Positions 45,262 to 54,064 of a stretch of DNA of 64,000 nucleotides are shown here, one piece after another (the first letter of the stretch is position 1; each line of letters opens with the position of its first letter). The DNA is from Chitinophagaceae bacterium. GTDB lineage: Bacteria > Bacteroidota > Bacteroidia > Chitinophagales > Chitinophagaceae. The notes beneath the pieces are model-generated. The model searched no databases. It saw only the letters and a program-made list of their open reading frames with translations, and was not told where the DNA came from. The position numbers and the translations under genes are program-made. The stretch is from positions 1 through 64,000 of the forward strand of contig JAMLGT010000019.1 in NCBI GenBank assembly GCA_023957755.1, given 5' to 3'.

Positions 45262-47718
45262 ATGGCAACCAAGAGAAAACCGACAAAGAAGAAGACGAAG
45301 AGCTCATCGGGGTTTAAGGAGGATAAGGTTGAAAAACTGAAACTGAAGGAACTTGCAAAAGATGAGCGCTCTCATAAAATTGCAGGAGTGATATTACTCC
45401 TGACGGGGGTGGTACTTTTCTTTTCTTTTACTTCCTATTTATTTACATGGAAACAGGATTTTTCCCTGGTACAAAAAGGTGTTTCAGTGTTGTGGTCATC
45501 CGGCGATCAACCTGTAGCAAACTGGCTCGGTACTGCGGGCGCCTATTTATCTGATCTGTTTTTCAGAGGGGGATTTGGCATTTCCTCCTATTTATTCTGT
45601 CTGGTATTTTTTGTTTTGGGTATTAATCTGATCAAGGGGAGAAGCTATTTTTCAATTGCCCGGAATTTGAGATATGTCGTGGTAGGGATTCTCGTATTTT
45701 CTGTAGCCGCCAGTTTTCTTACTCATAAGGTAGGCAGAGTGGAAGTGCCTGCTGATGAGGGTGTAGCGTTCTTCTGGGGAGGCAGGGCTGGCGATGGCAT
45801 CAATGAGTGGTTGCAGCATACGATAGGGTATCTGGGAACCGCATTGCTGATTCTGGTATGTTTTCTTAGTTATGTGATTTGGAGGTTTAATCCGGCATTC
45901 AGACTAAAAAAATCAACTGAAACCGAAGATGAGGAAGAGGTGGAGCTGGAGACTGAAGAAGAAAGTGATGAGGAGATCAGGCCTCTTACCAATATCAGCC
46001 TGAAAGAAGAAAAGGAGCAGCAGCCGATGCTTCTTAAAGAAAAGGATATAGCGCCCAAACCTAAACCTGCCGCACCGGAGAAACCCTTTGTTCCTTTTCC
46101 CAAAGAGATATCTTCAGGAACCGGTCTTACACTTGAAGTGAAAAATGCTGATGCACTGAATAAGGCAGGCATGGGAACTGAGCCTTCGGATAAGGATAGC
46201 AGTGAGCACAAGATTACCCAGGCTCCTTATGATCCTGTGATAGACCTGCCCAACTATAAATACCCGACACTTGATTTGCTGGAAACACATGGAAGCGACA
46301 AGATAGTGCAGGATGCCTCCGAACTGGAAGACAATAAAATAAAGATTGAGGAGACACTGCGCAATTATGACATAGGTATTCAGAAGATTTATGCTACGGT
46401 AGGCCCTACGGTTACCCTGTATGAAATTATTCCCGATCCCGGAGTGCGCATTTCCCGGATAAAGAATCTTGAAGACGATATTGCGTTAAGCCTCGCAGCA
46501 CTTGGTATTCGTATTATTGCACCTATCCCGGGCAAAGGAACCATTGGTATCGAAGTGCCTAATCTGAAGAAGACAATAGTAAGCATGAAGGCTTTGCTGG
46601 GGTCAGATAAATTCAGAAACAGTAACTTTCAACTTCCGATCGCGCTGGGAAAGAAAATAGATAATGAGAACTTTATAGTTGACCTTACTTCCATGCCACA
46701 CCTGCTGATGGCCGGAGCCACCGGACAGGGCAAGTCTGTAGGGGTGAATGCCATATTGGTTTCTCTGCTTTATAAAAAGCACCCTTCACAAATTAAGTTT
46801 GTGCTTATAGACCCTAAGAAAGTGGAACTCAGCATCTATACCAAAATTGAGAAGCATTTCCTTGCAAAACTGCCCGGTGAAGAAGATGCAATCATCACTG
46901 ATACCAAAAAGGTAATACATACGCTGAATGCGCTCTGTACGTTGATGGATATTCGTTATGATCTGATGAAAGAAGCGGGAACACGGAATATTAAAGAGTA
47001 CAACCAGAAGTTTGTATCCCGACGGCTCAATCCGGAGAAAGGTCATAAATACATGCCGTTCATTGTATTGGTTATTGATGAGTTTGCAGACCTGATTATG
47101 ACTGCCGGAAAGGAGGTCGAAATGCCTATAGCACGGTTGGCTCAGTTAGCCCGTGCAGTGGGTATTCATCTTATAATTGCTACACAGAGGCCCTCTGTAA
47201 ATATTATTACAGGCGTTATCAAAGCTAACTTCCCGGCGAGAATTGCTTTCAAAGTAAGCAGTAAGATAGACAGCAGAACGATTCTAGATACCGGAGGTGC
47301 AGAACAACTAATAGGAAAGGGCGATATGCTGATCAGTTATAATGGTGAGCTCACAAGGCTCCAGTGTGCTTTTGTAGATACACCTGAGGTTGATAATGTA
47401 ACTGATTTTATCGGAGACCAGAAGGGGTATGCTGAACCCTTTGAGCTACCGGAATATGTGGATGAACGCGAATTCGAAGCTAAAAACATCGATGCCGCGG
47501 ACCGCGATCCGCGCTTTGAAGAAGCTGCATTGCTGATAGTACAGAGCCAGAGTGGAAGTACCTCTTTATTGCAACGTAAGATGCAGTTGGGATACAATCG
47601 TGCAGGCCGACTGATGGATCAGCTGGAAAGCGCCGGAGTTGTAGGCCCCAGTCAGGGAAGTAAACCCAGGGATGTACTCGTAAAGACTGAACAGGAACTG
47701 AGAGATTACATCAGTTAA
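45262..47718 (+). CDS. ftsK: DNA translocase FtsK/SpoIIIE
   Basis: An 818-residue septal DNA pump. A Lys-rich start is followed by about four TM helices (within 35-205), an acidic linker (about 210-330, runs of Glu), and the RecA-like motor with Walker A GATGQGKS at 485-492 and Walker B IVLVIDEFADLIM. The C-terminal winged-helix gamma domain that reads KOPS-like sites (about 750-818, LLQRKMQLGYNRAGRLMDQLE) is present. It moves chromosomes during division and activates XerCD at dif. The start at 45262 is chosen over the TTG at 45253. The second MITE-like element begins 28 bp after the stop. Confidence 0.95.
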   Translation: MATKRKPTKKKTKSSSGFKEDKVEKLKLKELAKDERSHKIAGVILLLTGVVLFFSFTSYLFTWKQDFSLVQKGVSVLWSSGDQPVANWLGTAGAYLSDLFFRGGFGISSYLFCLVFFVLGINLIKGRSYFSIARNLRYVVVGILVFSVAASFLTHKVGRVEVPADEGVAFFWGGRAGDGINEWLQHTIGYLGTALLILVCFLSYVIWRFNPAFRLKKSTETEDEEEVELETEEESDEEIRPLTNISLKEEKEQQPMLLKEKDIAPKPKPAAPEKPFVPFPKEISSGTGLTLEVKNADALNKAGMGTEPSDKDSSEHKITQAPYDPVIDLPNYKYPTLDLLETHGSDKIVQDASELEDNKIKIEETLRNYDIGIQKIYATVGPTVTLYEIIPDPGVRISRIKNLEDDIALSLAALGIRIIAPIPGKGTIGIEVPNLKKTIVSMKALLGSDKFRNSNFQLPIALGKKIDNENFIVDLTSMPHLLMAGATGQGKSVGVNAILVSLLYKKHPSQIKFVLIDPKKVELSIYTKIEKHFLAKLPGEEDAIITDTKKVIHTLNALCTLMDIRYDLMKEAGTRNIKEYNQKFVSRRLNPEKGHKYMPFIVLVIDEFADLIMTAGKEVEMPIARLAQLARAVGIHLIIATQRPSVNIITGVIKANFPARIAFKVSSKIDSRTILDTGGAEQLIGKGDMLISYNGELTRLQCAFVDTPEVDNVTDFIGDQKGYAEPFELPEYVDEREFEAKNIDAADRDPRFEEAALLIVQSQSGSTSLLQRKMQLGYNRAGRLMDQLESAGVVGPSQGSKPRDVLVKTEQELRDYIS

Positions 47719-47745
47719 TCACAGTATCTATTATAATTTTATATT

Positions 47746-47879
47746 ATTGTCCGATTAAGTTGGACTAAAGCCCACTGGGCTTAGGTTTTATATTTATTAC
47801 ACTACCCTTTAGGGTGGAGCTATGAAAGTCTTACTCAACAAGGGCTTTAGCCACATTTTGAATAATTTAACCGGACAAT
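47746..47879 (+). mobile_element. MITE-like 134-bp element, copy B
   Basis: Same length and same 16-bp terminal inverted repeats as copy A (17640-17773), with 13 substitutions and no indels. The internal stem AAGCCC-ACT-GGGCTT followed by AGGTTTTATA can act as a terminator for ftsK. The stem CTACCC/GGGTGG keeps base pairing although its bases differ from copy A. It occupies almost the whole gap between convergent ftsK and thrC, ending 10 bp from the thrC stop. No obvious target duplication is visible. Confidence 0.75.
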
Positions 47880-47889
47880 GATAATAATC

Positions 47890-49191
47890 TTACTTAAAAC
47901 CGGACATCAATAATTCCTTGAATGCTGACATCGAAGTCGATATCTTCCTGCTATAGCTTTCTTTGAGCGCAAGATTTTCTATTTTGCCAGGCGCCTGAAT
48001 TTTTTGAGATACCACGGGTTGCACAGTCTCACTGAATTTTGCAGGGTGTGCAGTTTCCAGAAAAATACCTGCTTCACCCTTATTGTTTTCTAAATGAGCT
48101 TTCAGTGCCAGATATCCGACTGCTCCGTGAGGATCCATGATATAACCTGTCTTTTCAGCTATGGCACGAATGGCTTCCAGTGTTTCTGCTGATGTAAAGC
48201 GGTAGGCAGATATATGCCTCCTGATTGCTGCATGATTATTTTCGAACAACGCCAGTACCCGCTGAAAGTTACTTGGCTTACCCACATCCATTGCGTTAGA
48301 GACTGTCGGGATGGTGTCGCGTGCAGACGTGTCTCCACTTTCAAGATACCTTACAAAAAGATCGTTCTCGTTACATGCAGCAAGGAATTTCCTGACAGGT
48401 AGCCCTCGCTTGCCGGCCAATAAGCCTGCACAAATATTACCGAAGTTGCCGCTAGGCACACTTATAACCGGAGCCTGCCCGAGAGGCCATTGCTTTACTG
48501 CAATGAAATAGTAAAATTGTTGCGAGAGCCATCTGGCAATGTTAATCGAGTTGGCAGAATTGAAGTGGTATCGCTGAGATAAGTCCCTGTCGGCAAATGC
48601 CTGCTTTACCATAGCCTGGCAATCATCGAAGGTGCCACTCACTTCACAGGCAGTAATATTTTTCCCGTAGGTAGTGAGTTGAAGCCTTTGAGTCTCACTT
48701 ACCTTGCCGGATGGGAATAGAATGATGACATCAACGCCTTCTACTTCGTAGAAAGCATCAGCTACGGCTCCGCCTGTGTCTCCTGAAGTGGCCACCAGAA
48801 TGGTTATCTTCTTTTCAGATTGTGCTACAAAGTATTCGAGACATCTGCTGAGGAATCGCGCTCCTACATCTTTGAAGGCAAGGGTAGGGCCATGAAAAAG
48901 CTCCAATGCGTACACATTGCTTTCAACTTCTCTTAATGGAAATTCGAAGGGGATCGTTTCTTCTACAATCCTTCTAAGAGCCGGTTTGTCGATATCAGTG
49001 CCAACAAATGGCAGGATAGTCTGGAATGCGATTTCCTCATTACTGAATGCTCTCCAGTTTTGACGGAATTCAGGAGTAAGAAGAGGTATTGATTCGGGGA
49101 AAAACAACCCTTTTTCCGGTGCCTGTCCCATCAGTACGGCTTCTTTAAAACTGACTTTGTATTGCCGGTTATTTAGACTATAGAAATTCAT
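47890..49191 (-). CDS. thrC: Threonine synthase
   Basis: A 433-residue PLP enzyme that converts phosphohomoserine to threonine. The PLP lysine is K107 in GPTLAFKDVGARF. The phosphate-binding and substrate segments are present (VATSGDTGGAVADAFY at about 135-150, FNSANSINIARWLSQQFYYF at about 210-229, SVPSGNFGNICAG). It is the last gene of thrA-thrB-thrC; its ATG overlaps the thrB stop by 4 bases (ATGA), which suggests coupled translation. It ends beside the MITE-like copy B, which may terminate the operon. Confidence 0.96.
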   Translation of the reverse strand: MNFYSLNNRQYKVSFKEAVLMGQAPEKGLFFPESIPLLTPEFRQNWRAFSNEEIAFQTILPFVGTDIDKPALRRIVEETIPFEFPLREVESNVYALELFHGPTLAFKDVGARFLSRCLEYFVAQSEKKITILVATSGDTGGAVADAFYEVEGVDVIILFPSGKVSETQRLQLTTYGKNITACEVSGTFDDCQAMVKQAFADRDLSQRYHFNSANSINIARWLSQQFYYFIAVKQWPLGQAPVISVPSGNFGNICAGLLAGKRGLPVRKFLAACNENDLFVRYLESGDTSARDTIPTVSNAMDVGKPSNFQRVLALFENNHAAIRRHISAYRFTSAETLEAIRAIAEKTGYIMDPHGAVGYLALKAHLENNKGEAGIFLETAHPAKFSETVQPVVSQKIQAPGKIENLALKESYSRKISTSMSAFKELLMSGFK

Positions 49192-50099
49192 ATCAGTGGA
49201 GTTTGTTTCAGGGTAGTGACATATGTTTTATAATCTACCCCTAGGCTTTGATAGACAGTTGTCATTTCCCGGACAACTCTTTCGGCGGTTTCTTTTTCGC
49301 GGCTAAACATAAACATTGAAGGGCCTGAGCCGGCAATGCCACCACCGAGCGCACCGGCGGCCAGGCACCTGGCTTTGACCTCCTCAAATCCGGGTATTAG
49401 TATGCTTCGTGAGGGTTCAAATATCACGTCGTGAAGCGATTTCCCAATGAGGGTGTAGTTGCCTGTGCAAAATCCGGCTACAAGTGAGGCTACATTTGAC
49501 CATTGCGTGATTGCTGATTTTAGCGGCACTTCTTTTCGGATAATCTTTCTGGAGTCAGAAGTCTTTACTTCTATTTGCGGGTGTATAATACTCACATGTA
49601 GCTCCGGCACAGGAATACTCACTGCGTCAGGAGGTTGTAACGACTGAATAATGCTCACACCACCTAACAGGCATGGAGCTACGTTGTCGAGGTGTGCGAC
49701 GCCACCCGCGACTTTCTCCCCCTGCATAGCGAAGTACAGAAGCTGGCTTTTTGTAAAAGGATTGCCCAATACCATATTTGCAGCTGCCACTGCCCCCATG
49801 GCACTGGCAGCACTGGATCCCAGGCCACTTCCGGGTTTGATATTCTTATGAATTCCCACATCGAAACCGATGGTACTGCTTACTTCATTCAGAAGTGCCT
49901 GCAGGGAAACACCGGCCACATTGAGCGCAGGGTCTTCAGGCAATTCAAAATTATCTGTATGGTGAATTCTAATCCCGGGTTTTTCCGAAAGCTTTAGTGT
50001 GATTTCATCGTAAGGCGCTGACACTGCAAACCCGAGCACATCAAATCCGCAGACGATGTTGGCGATGGTGGCCGGTACTCTTAATTTTACTTCATTCAT
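49188..50099 (-). CDS. thrB: Homoserine kinase
   Basis: A 303-residue GHMP kinase that phosphorylates homoserine. The N-terminal RVPATIANIVCGFDVLGFA and the glycine-rich ATP loop PGSGLGSSAASAMGAVAA (about 91-108) are diagnostic, as is the C-terminal AGALGGGIAGSGPSMFMF. It is the middle gene of the thr operon, 24 bp after thrA and overlapping thrC by 4 bases. Confidence 0.96.
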   Translation of the reverse strand: MNEVKLRVPATIANIVCGFDVLGFAVSAPYDEITLKLSEKPGIRIHHTDNFELPEDPALNVAGVSLQALLNEVSSTIGFDVGIHKNIKPGSGLGSSAASAMGAVAAANMVLGNPFTKSQLLYFAMQGEKVAGGVAHLDNVAPCLLGGVSIIQSLQPPDAVSIPVPELHVSIIHPQIEVKTSDSRKIIRKEVPLKSAITQWSNVASLVAGFCTGNYTLIGKSLHDVIFEPSRSILIPGFEEVKARCLAAGALGGGIAGSGPSMFMFSREKETAERVVREMTTVYQSLGVDYKTYVTTLKQTPLI

Positions 50100-50123
50100 T
50101 TCTCTTGCTTTAGAGATGAAGAC

Positions 50124-52568
50124 CTAACGGACAGCTCTCAGTATATCCGCGAATACTCCCGAGGCAGTCACCTCAGCACCGGCTCCTGCTCCCTTTATGA
50201 TTAACGGTTGTTCGGTGTACCGTTTTGTGTAGTACAACACAATATTATCTTTTCCATATAGGTGATAGAAGTCCTGGTCTTCGCTGATTTCCTTCAGCCC
50301 GGTCCGGGCTTTTCCGTTTTCAAAGGTCGCTACATATTTCAGTTTCCTGCCATTTTTCCGGGCTGATGAAAGTAACTTTCTGAAGTGGTCTTCATGCTTT
50401 TCTACCTGTTCGTAAAAGTTTTCAATACTCCCCTGCATGGTGGCTTCCGGCAGGAAAGAATCGTTCTCAATATCACTGAGTTCCAAAGGATATCCTGATT
50501 CTCTGGCGAGAATTAATATTTTTCGCATTACATCAGTACCACTCAGGTCAAGCCTTGGATCTGGTTCGGTATAACCTTCAGCAGCAGCCTTCCTTACTAC
50601 CTCGGCAAAAGAAGTGCTGCCATCATAATTGTTAAATACAAAATTGAGCGTACCGCTGAGCACAGCCTCTATCCTGGTAACCTCGTCGCCACTCTTCAGG
50701 AGATCGTTCAGCGTATTGATAACAGGCAGTCCTGCTCCTACATTTGTTTCAAAAAGGAAGGATACGTTATGCCTTGAGGCCAGCGATTTCAGTTGCTGAT
50801 AGTATGCATATTCTGATGATCCTGCGATTTTGTTACAGGCAACGACCGAAATACTCTTTTGGAGCAGTAAAGGGTATTGCCTTGCTACATCTGCATTTGC
50901 AGTGACATCTACGAATATCGAATTACGCCTGTTTTCATTTCTGATTTTATCGATGAATGCGGGCAGGTCCATCTTGTCGGCGTTTTGCAATTCCTGTTCC
51001 CAGTCTTTCAGGCTTACACCACTGTGGCTGAATAGCATTTTTCTGCTATTCGCTATTCCCGCAATTTTGATGTTAAGGAATAATTTTTCTTTCAGATATT
51101 TTGATTGTTGCAATAACTGGCCAATCAGCTTTCGGCCTACGTTGCCGGTGCCGCAGATATAAAGGTTGATTTCCTTGTAGGTATCTTCAAAGAATTCTTC
51201 GTGTAATACATTCAGTGCCTTTTTTACATCGTTTGTAGAGATAACCGCTGAGATATTCCTCTCCGAGGAGCCTTGTGCTATTGCCCTTACATTAATCCCG
51301 TTTCTACCCAGTGCACCAAACATCTTACCGCTGATACCCGATCTGCTTTTCATGCTGTCGCCTATAATTGCTACTACGGACTGGTCTTTTTCTATCCTCA
51401 CCGGTTTTAGTTTTCCGGTTTCTATCTCCATGGCAAAGCAGTTATCCAGAGCTTTCTTAGCCTGTTTGGCGAGTGTATCTTCAATAACCACGCAGATGCT
51501 ATATTCTGAGGAGCTTTGCGTAATAAGAATCACATTTATTTTTTCGGTGGCCAGTGTCTCAAAAAGCCTTTTGGAAAAACCGGGGATACCAATCATACCG
51601 CTGCCTTCTACAGTAAGCACGGCCATTCCTTTCATACTACTCAGTCCTCTTACCGCATTGCCATTGTGCTCGATGTAGTCATGGATTTTTGTTCCGGCAT
51701 CCTCGGGATGAAATGTGTTCTTTACAAGGATGGGGATTTTTTCAGGGAAAGCAGGTGCAATGGTTTTAGGATAAATTACTTTAGCGCCGAAGTGTGATAG
51801 TTCCAAAGCTTCTTCATACGATAACTCGTGAATGATGCTGGCATTCTTGACCACTCCGGGATCAGCAGTCATCATTCCTGAAACATCTGTCCAGATCTCT
51901 ATTACTTTAGCGTGCAGTGCAGCGCCTAAAGCAGAAGCTGTATAGTCTGATCCCCCTCTTCCAAGTGTGGTGCGGTTTCCTTCAGCGTCACTTCCCGTGA
52001 AACCCGGAAAAACGAATACCTTACAGCCTGAGGCGCTTATTAGTGGCTCCACCAGTTCTCTGGTTTTTCTGATATCTATAGTGGCTTTACTATGTTCGCT
52101 GTTTGTGCGGATGAGCAGGCCGGAGTTCATCCATTCATTAGGAATACCTCTTTGCTTCAATATCTCAGAGAAGATTAGTGTAGAAAGCACTTCTCCATAG
52201 CTTAGTATCAGGTCGTAAGTATGTGGGGTAAGTTCTCTTACCAGGAACACACCTTTGCAGATATCTTCTACTTCGTTGCATAATTCTTTTATACGTGTGA
52301 GTATGCTGCTCTGGTGTTGTACGTCTATAGTCTCCTTGATTACCTCCAGATGCCTTTCGCATATATTATTGAGAATATCAGAATATCGGTTATCCTGAGC
52401 AAGGGCGGCCTGTGCCGCTTCGATAAGGCTGTCGGTCACTTTGCTCATTGCTGAAAGCACGATTACTACCTTTTCATTGTGTGTACAGGTATCTGATATG
52501 ATGTTGTAAACTCTTTCAATATTATTTGAATTGGCTACGGAGCTTCCTCCGAATTTGAGTACGCGCAT
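50124..52568 (-). CDS. thrA: Bifunctional aspartokinase / homoserine dehydrogenase
   Basis: An 814-residue fusion catalysing the first and third steps from aspartate to threonine. The aspartokinase domain begins with VLKFGGSSVAN and has the TLGRGGSDYTA and EIWTDVSGMMTADP segments. ACT regulatory domains follow (about 310-460, with MIGIPGFSKRLFETLA and SRSGISGKMFGALGRNGINV). The homoserine dehydrogenase starts with the NAD(P)-binding loop GTGNVG at 473-478. ACT domains suggest feedback inhibition by threonine. Upstream, a 29-codon leader ORF rich in Thr and Ile codons points to attenuation as a second control. Confidence 0.97.
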   Translation of the reverse strand: MRVLKFGGSSVANSNNIERVYNIISDTCTHNEKVVIVLSAMSKVTDSLIEAAQAALAQDNRYSDILNNICERHLEVIKETIDVQHQSSILTRIKELCNEVEDICKGVFLVRELTPHTYDLILSYGEVLSTLIFSEILKQRGIPNEWMNSGLLIRTNSEHSKATIDIRKTRELVEPLISASGCKVFVFPGFTGSDAEGNRTTLGRGGSDYTASALGAALHAKVIEIWTDVSGMMTADPGVVKNASIIHELSYEEALELSHFGAKVIYPKTIAPAFPEKIPILVKNTFHPEDAGTKIHDYIEHNGNAVRGLSSMKGMAVLTVEGSGMIGIPGFSKRLFETLATEKINVILITQSSSEYSICVVIEDTLAKQAKKALDNCFAMEIETGKLKPVRIEKDQSVVAIIGDSMKSRSGISGKMFGALGRNGINVRAIAQGSSERNISAVISTNDVKKALNVLHEEFFEDTYKEINLYICGTGNVGRKLIGQLLQQSKYLKEKLFLNIKIAGIANSRKMLFSHSGVSLKDWEQELQNADKMDLPAFIDKIRNENRRNSIFVDVTANADVARQYPLLLQKSISVVACNKIAGSSEYAYYQQLKSLASRHNVSFLFETNVGAGLPVINTLNDLLKSGDEVTRIEAVLSGTLNFVFNNYDGSTSFAEVVRKAAAEGYTEPDPRLDLSGTDVMRKILILARESGYPLELSDIENDSFLPEATMQGSIENFYEQVEKHEDHFRKLLSSARKNGRKLKYVATFENGKARTGLKEISEDQDFYHLYGKDNIVLYYTKRYTEQPLIIKGAGAGAEVTASGVFADILRAVR

Positions 52569-52592
52569 TATTTTAAGTTGTAAGAATGTTGG

Positions 52593-52693
52593 AAAAAAAC
52601 AGAAATAGACTGACGGATGGTTATAATAATTACATACCCTTGCGGGTAATACCTGTAGTGGTAATCGTAATATTATGAAGGATTGACACCTTC
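52593..52693 (-). promoter_or_regulatory. Candidate thr attenuator structures
   Basis: On the transcript, GAAGG (52693-52689) pairs with CCTTC (52681-52677). Further on, TACCC pairs with GGGTA around a GCAA tetraloop (52648-52635), a stem that overlaps the end of the Thr/Ile codon run and approaches the leader stop. A run of seven U follows at 52599-52593, preceded by only a 3-bp CAG/CTG stem. ACAGAA near the first stem could instead pair with UUCUGU just before the U run. The terminator is weak by Escherichia standards, so the exact mechanism is uncertain. Confidence 0.45.
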
Positions 52694-52719
52694 TGTGAAT
52701 ATGATCCGCTTGATTTCAT
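52630..52719 (-). CDS. thrL: thr operon leader peptide
   Basis: A 29-codon ORF, ATG at 52719-52717 and TAA at 52632-52630, ending 61 bp before thrA. Residues 16-25 read NITITTTGIT, five Thr and three Ile within ten codons, very like the ITITTTG run of the Escherichia coli thr leader peptide. Ribosome stalling at these codons when threonyl- or isoleucyl-tRNA is scarce would control transcription into thrA. A TAGATTTG promoter box lies 7 bases before the ATG, so the peptide would be read from a nearly leaderless mRNA. Support is the codon run plus its position; the downstream attenuator stem is weak. Confidence 0.7.
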   Translation of the reverse strand: MKSSGSYSQKVSILHNITITTTGITRKGM

Positions 52720-52726
52720 ATAGGCG

Positions 52727-52734
52727 CAAATCTA
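52727..52734 (-). promoter_or_regulatory. Promoter -7 box TAGATTTG for the thr operon
   Basis: An exact TAnnTTTG match on the minus strand. A TTG lies about 23 bases upstream, near the usual -33 distance. The predicted start, about 52721, falls just before the leader-peptide ATG. Confidence 0.55.
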
Positions 52735-52783
52735 TATGAAAAGATTTTGATTGAGAACAAAAAGAGAAAAAAATATTTTTTCT

Positions 52784-52859
52784 ATTGTCCGGAAAAGGTG
52801 GCTAAAGCCCGATAAGCATCGGTTTTAGTTTTTTTACTCAGGGTCTGATTGTAGCACAA
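52784..52859 (+). repeat. Degenerate partial copy of the 134-bp element
   Basis: It begins with the same end, ATTGTCCG, and keeps the GTGG-CTAAAGCCC stretch and a GGTTTTA tract in the order seen in copies A and B. The central stem is replaced by CCGAT-AAGC-ATCGG. The right-hand inverted repeat is not recognisable; a CACAAT at 52854-52859 may be a remnant. It lies just upstream of the thr promoter. The remaining 52860-52988 shows no gene or signal I can name. Confidence 0.5.
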
Positions 52860-52988
52860 TGAGTATCTTTCTCAATTAGTACTTTAGCCTGGTTGCGAAT
52901 AACTCAAACGGGAAGCACCGACTTTTTAAAAATAGAAGCGTAACATCCTCTTGTTTTTTAGTTAATGCTGCTAAAGATTTTATAGAGC

Positions 52989-54005
52989 TTACCTTACTCT
53001 GAAAATATAAGTAAATGGTGTTTGTAACAGAATCTGAAAGTCCATTACAAATCCGTGTTCTCTTGCATAAGTATTGTCCAGCCACAGACTCTCTTCCTCA
53101 TTAAGTCGTTGCCGGGCCTTACTGATTGTATGGCGGAGCCCGATGATGCCCGCAGGAGCATTAAATCGTTCCACCGTTTTATTGTCTGTCAGGGTGGAAG
53201 CTTTTCTCAGTGCAATCGGGCGTACACCCACTATGGACATATCTCCTTTCAGCACATTAAAGAGTTGTGGAAGGTGGCAAAAGCCTGCTTTCTTCAGTAT
53301 CCTTCCGAAGAAAAATTTATGTGATTGCGTGGTGTGGGCATCCGGCTGTGGCATGCAGAACTGATATAACCTGAATATTTTGTAATACTGTCCGGTACAT
53401 TCAGTAGAAGTGATGAGAGTACTTTTTATTGCAAATTTCAGGTACAGTGTGATGATGGCAATAACAGGCAGGAACATGGTGAGTAGGGAGGCAGATACAA
53501 TGATGTCGAAAATTCTCTTCCCTGTTGATATTCCTGATGATGGCTGATATAAGATGTTACTTTTCTGGTGTGGGAGATGTGAAGCGCCTGGTATTTCGCA
53601 TGGCCTTTCGATATCTACCAGTTCGTCGGCAAAGCTGAGGCTGTCCAGTTTTCTGATTTCTGCCGCCGGCCTGCGATTAATATTATATACAATGGGTATC
53701 ATGCAACTCCACCTGGCAGAATGAAGGTAAAGTACGAAATCGCAAAATGCTTTCTCATTCAATGGAAGGTCAATGAATATGAAATCCGGTGTCAGGTTTA
53801 GTGTATGAAGCTTGTCCAATGTTTTTTGAGCACCGGGGTAACCGGTCTCTGCATGGGTGTTGCGCACACCATAGTGTTGCCTCGCGTATTGTTCGTTTTC
53901 TCCTATATACAGAAATAGTCCTGTGCGATGAAGCGCATCTTTTACAATATGAGGTTTCGTCTCCCGAATGGGTGTTGTTTCTTTGTGTAGAATTCCAGTA
54001 ATCAT
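52989..54005 (-). CDS. Sugar-transferase homologue with receiver-like N-terminus, catalytic pair missing
   Basis: A 338-residue protein. The C-terminal part is of the bacterial sugar transferase family (WcaJ/PglC-like): membrane segment KRIFDIIVSASLLTMFLPVIA (split; about 163-190), then LPQLFNVLKGDMSIVGVRP (245-263). In active family members LPQL is preceded by Asp-Glu, the catalytic pair; here those positions are C243-H244. The N-terminal part (about 30-140, with TPDFIFIDLPL, D79) resembles a response-regulator receiver but lacks a clear KP motif. It follows the pseudo-receiver gene by 59 bp. It may be inactive and regulatory, or use a different chemistry. No glycosyltransferase cluster is adjacent. 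Confidence 0.78.
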   Translation of the reverse strand: MITGILHKETTPIRETKPHIVKDALHRTGLFLYIGENEQYARQHYGVRNTHAETGYPGAQKTLDKLHTLNLTPDFIFIDLPLNEKAFCDFVLYLHSARWSCMIPIVYNINRRPAAEIRKLDSLSFADELVDIERPCEIPGASHLPHQKSNILYQPSSGISTGKRIFDIIVSASLLTMFLPVIAIITLYLKFAIKSTLITSTECTGQYYKIFRLYQFCMPQPDAHTTQSHKFFFGRILKKAGFCHLPQLFNVLKGDMSIVGVRPIALRKASTLTDNKTVERFNAPAGIIGLRHTISKARQRLNEEESLWLDNTYAREHGFVMDFQILLQTPFTYIFRVR

Positions 54006-54064
54006 TTGTCGCTCAGTTAGGGTTAAAAATTAATTATTGGAGTTCCATTGAATATTGGGGATTA

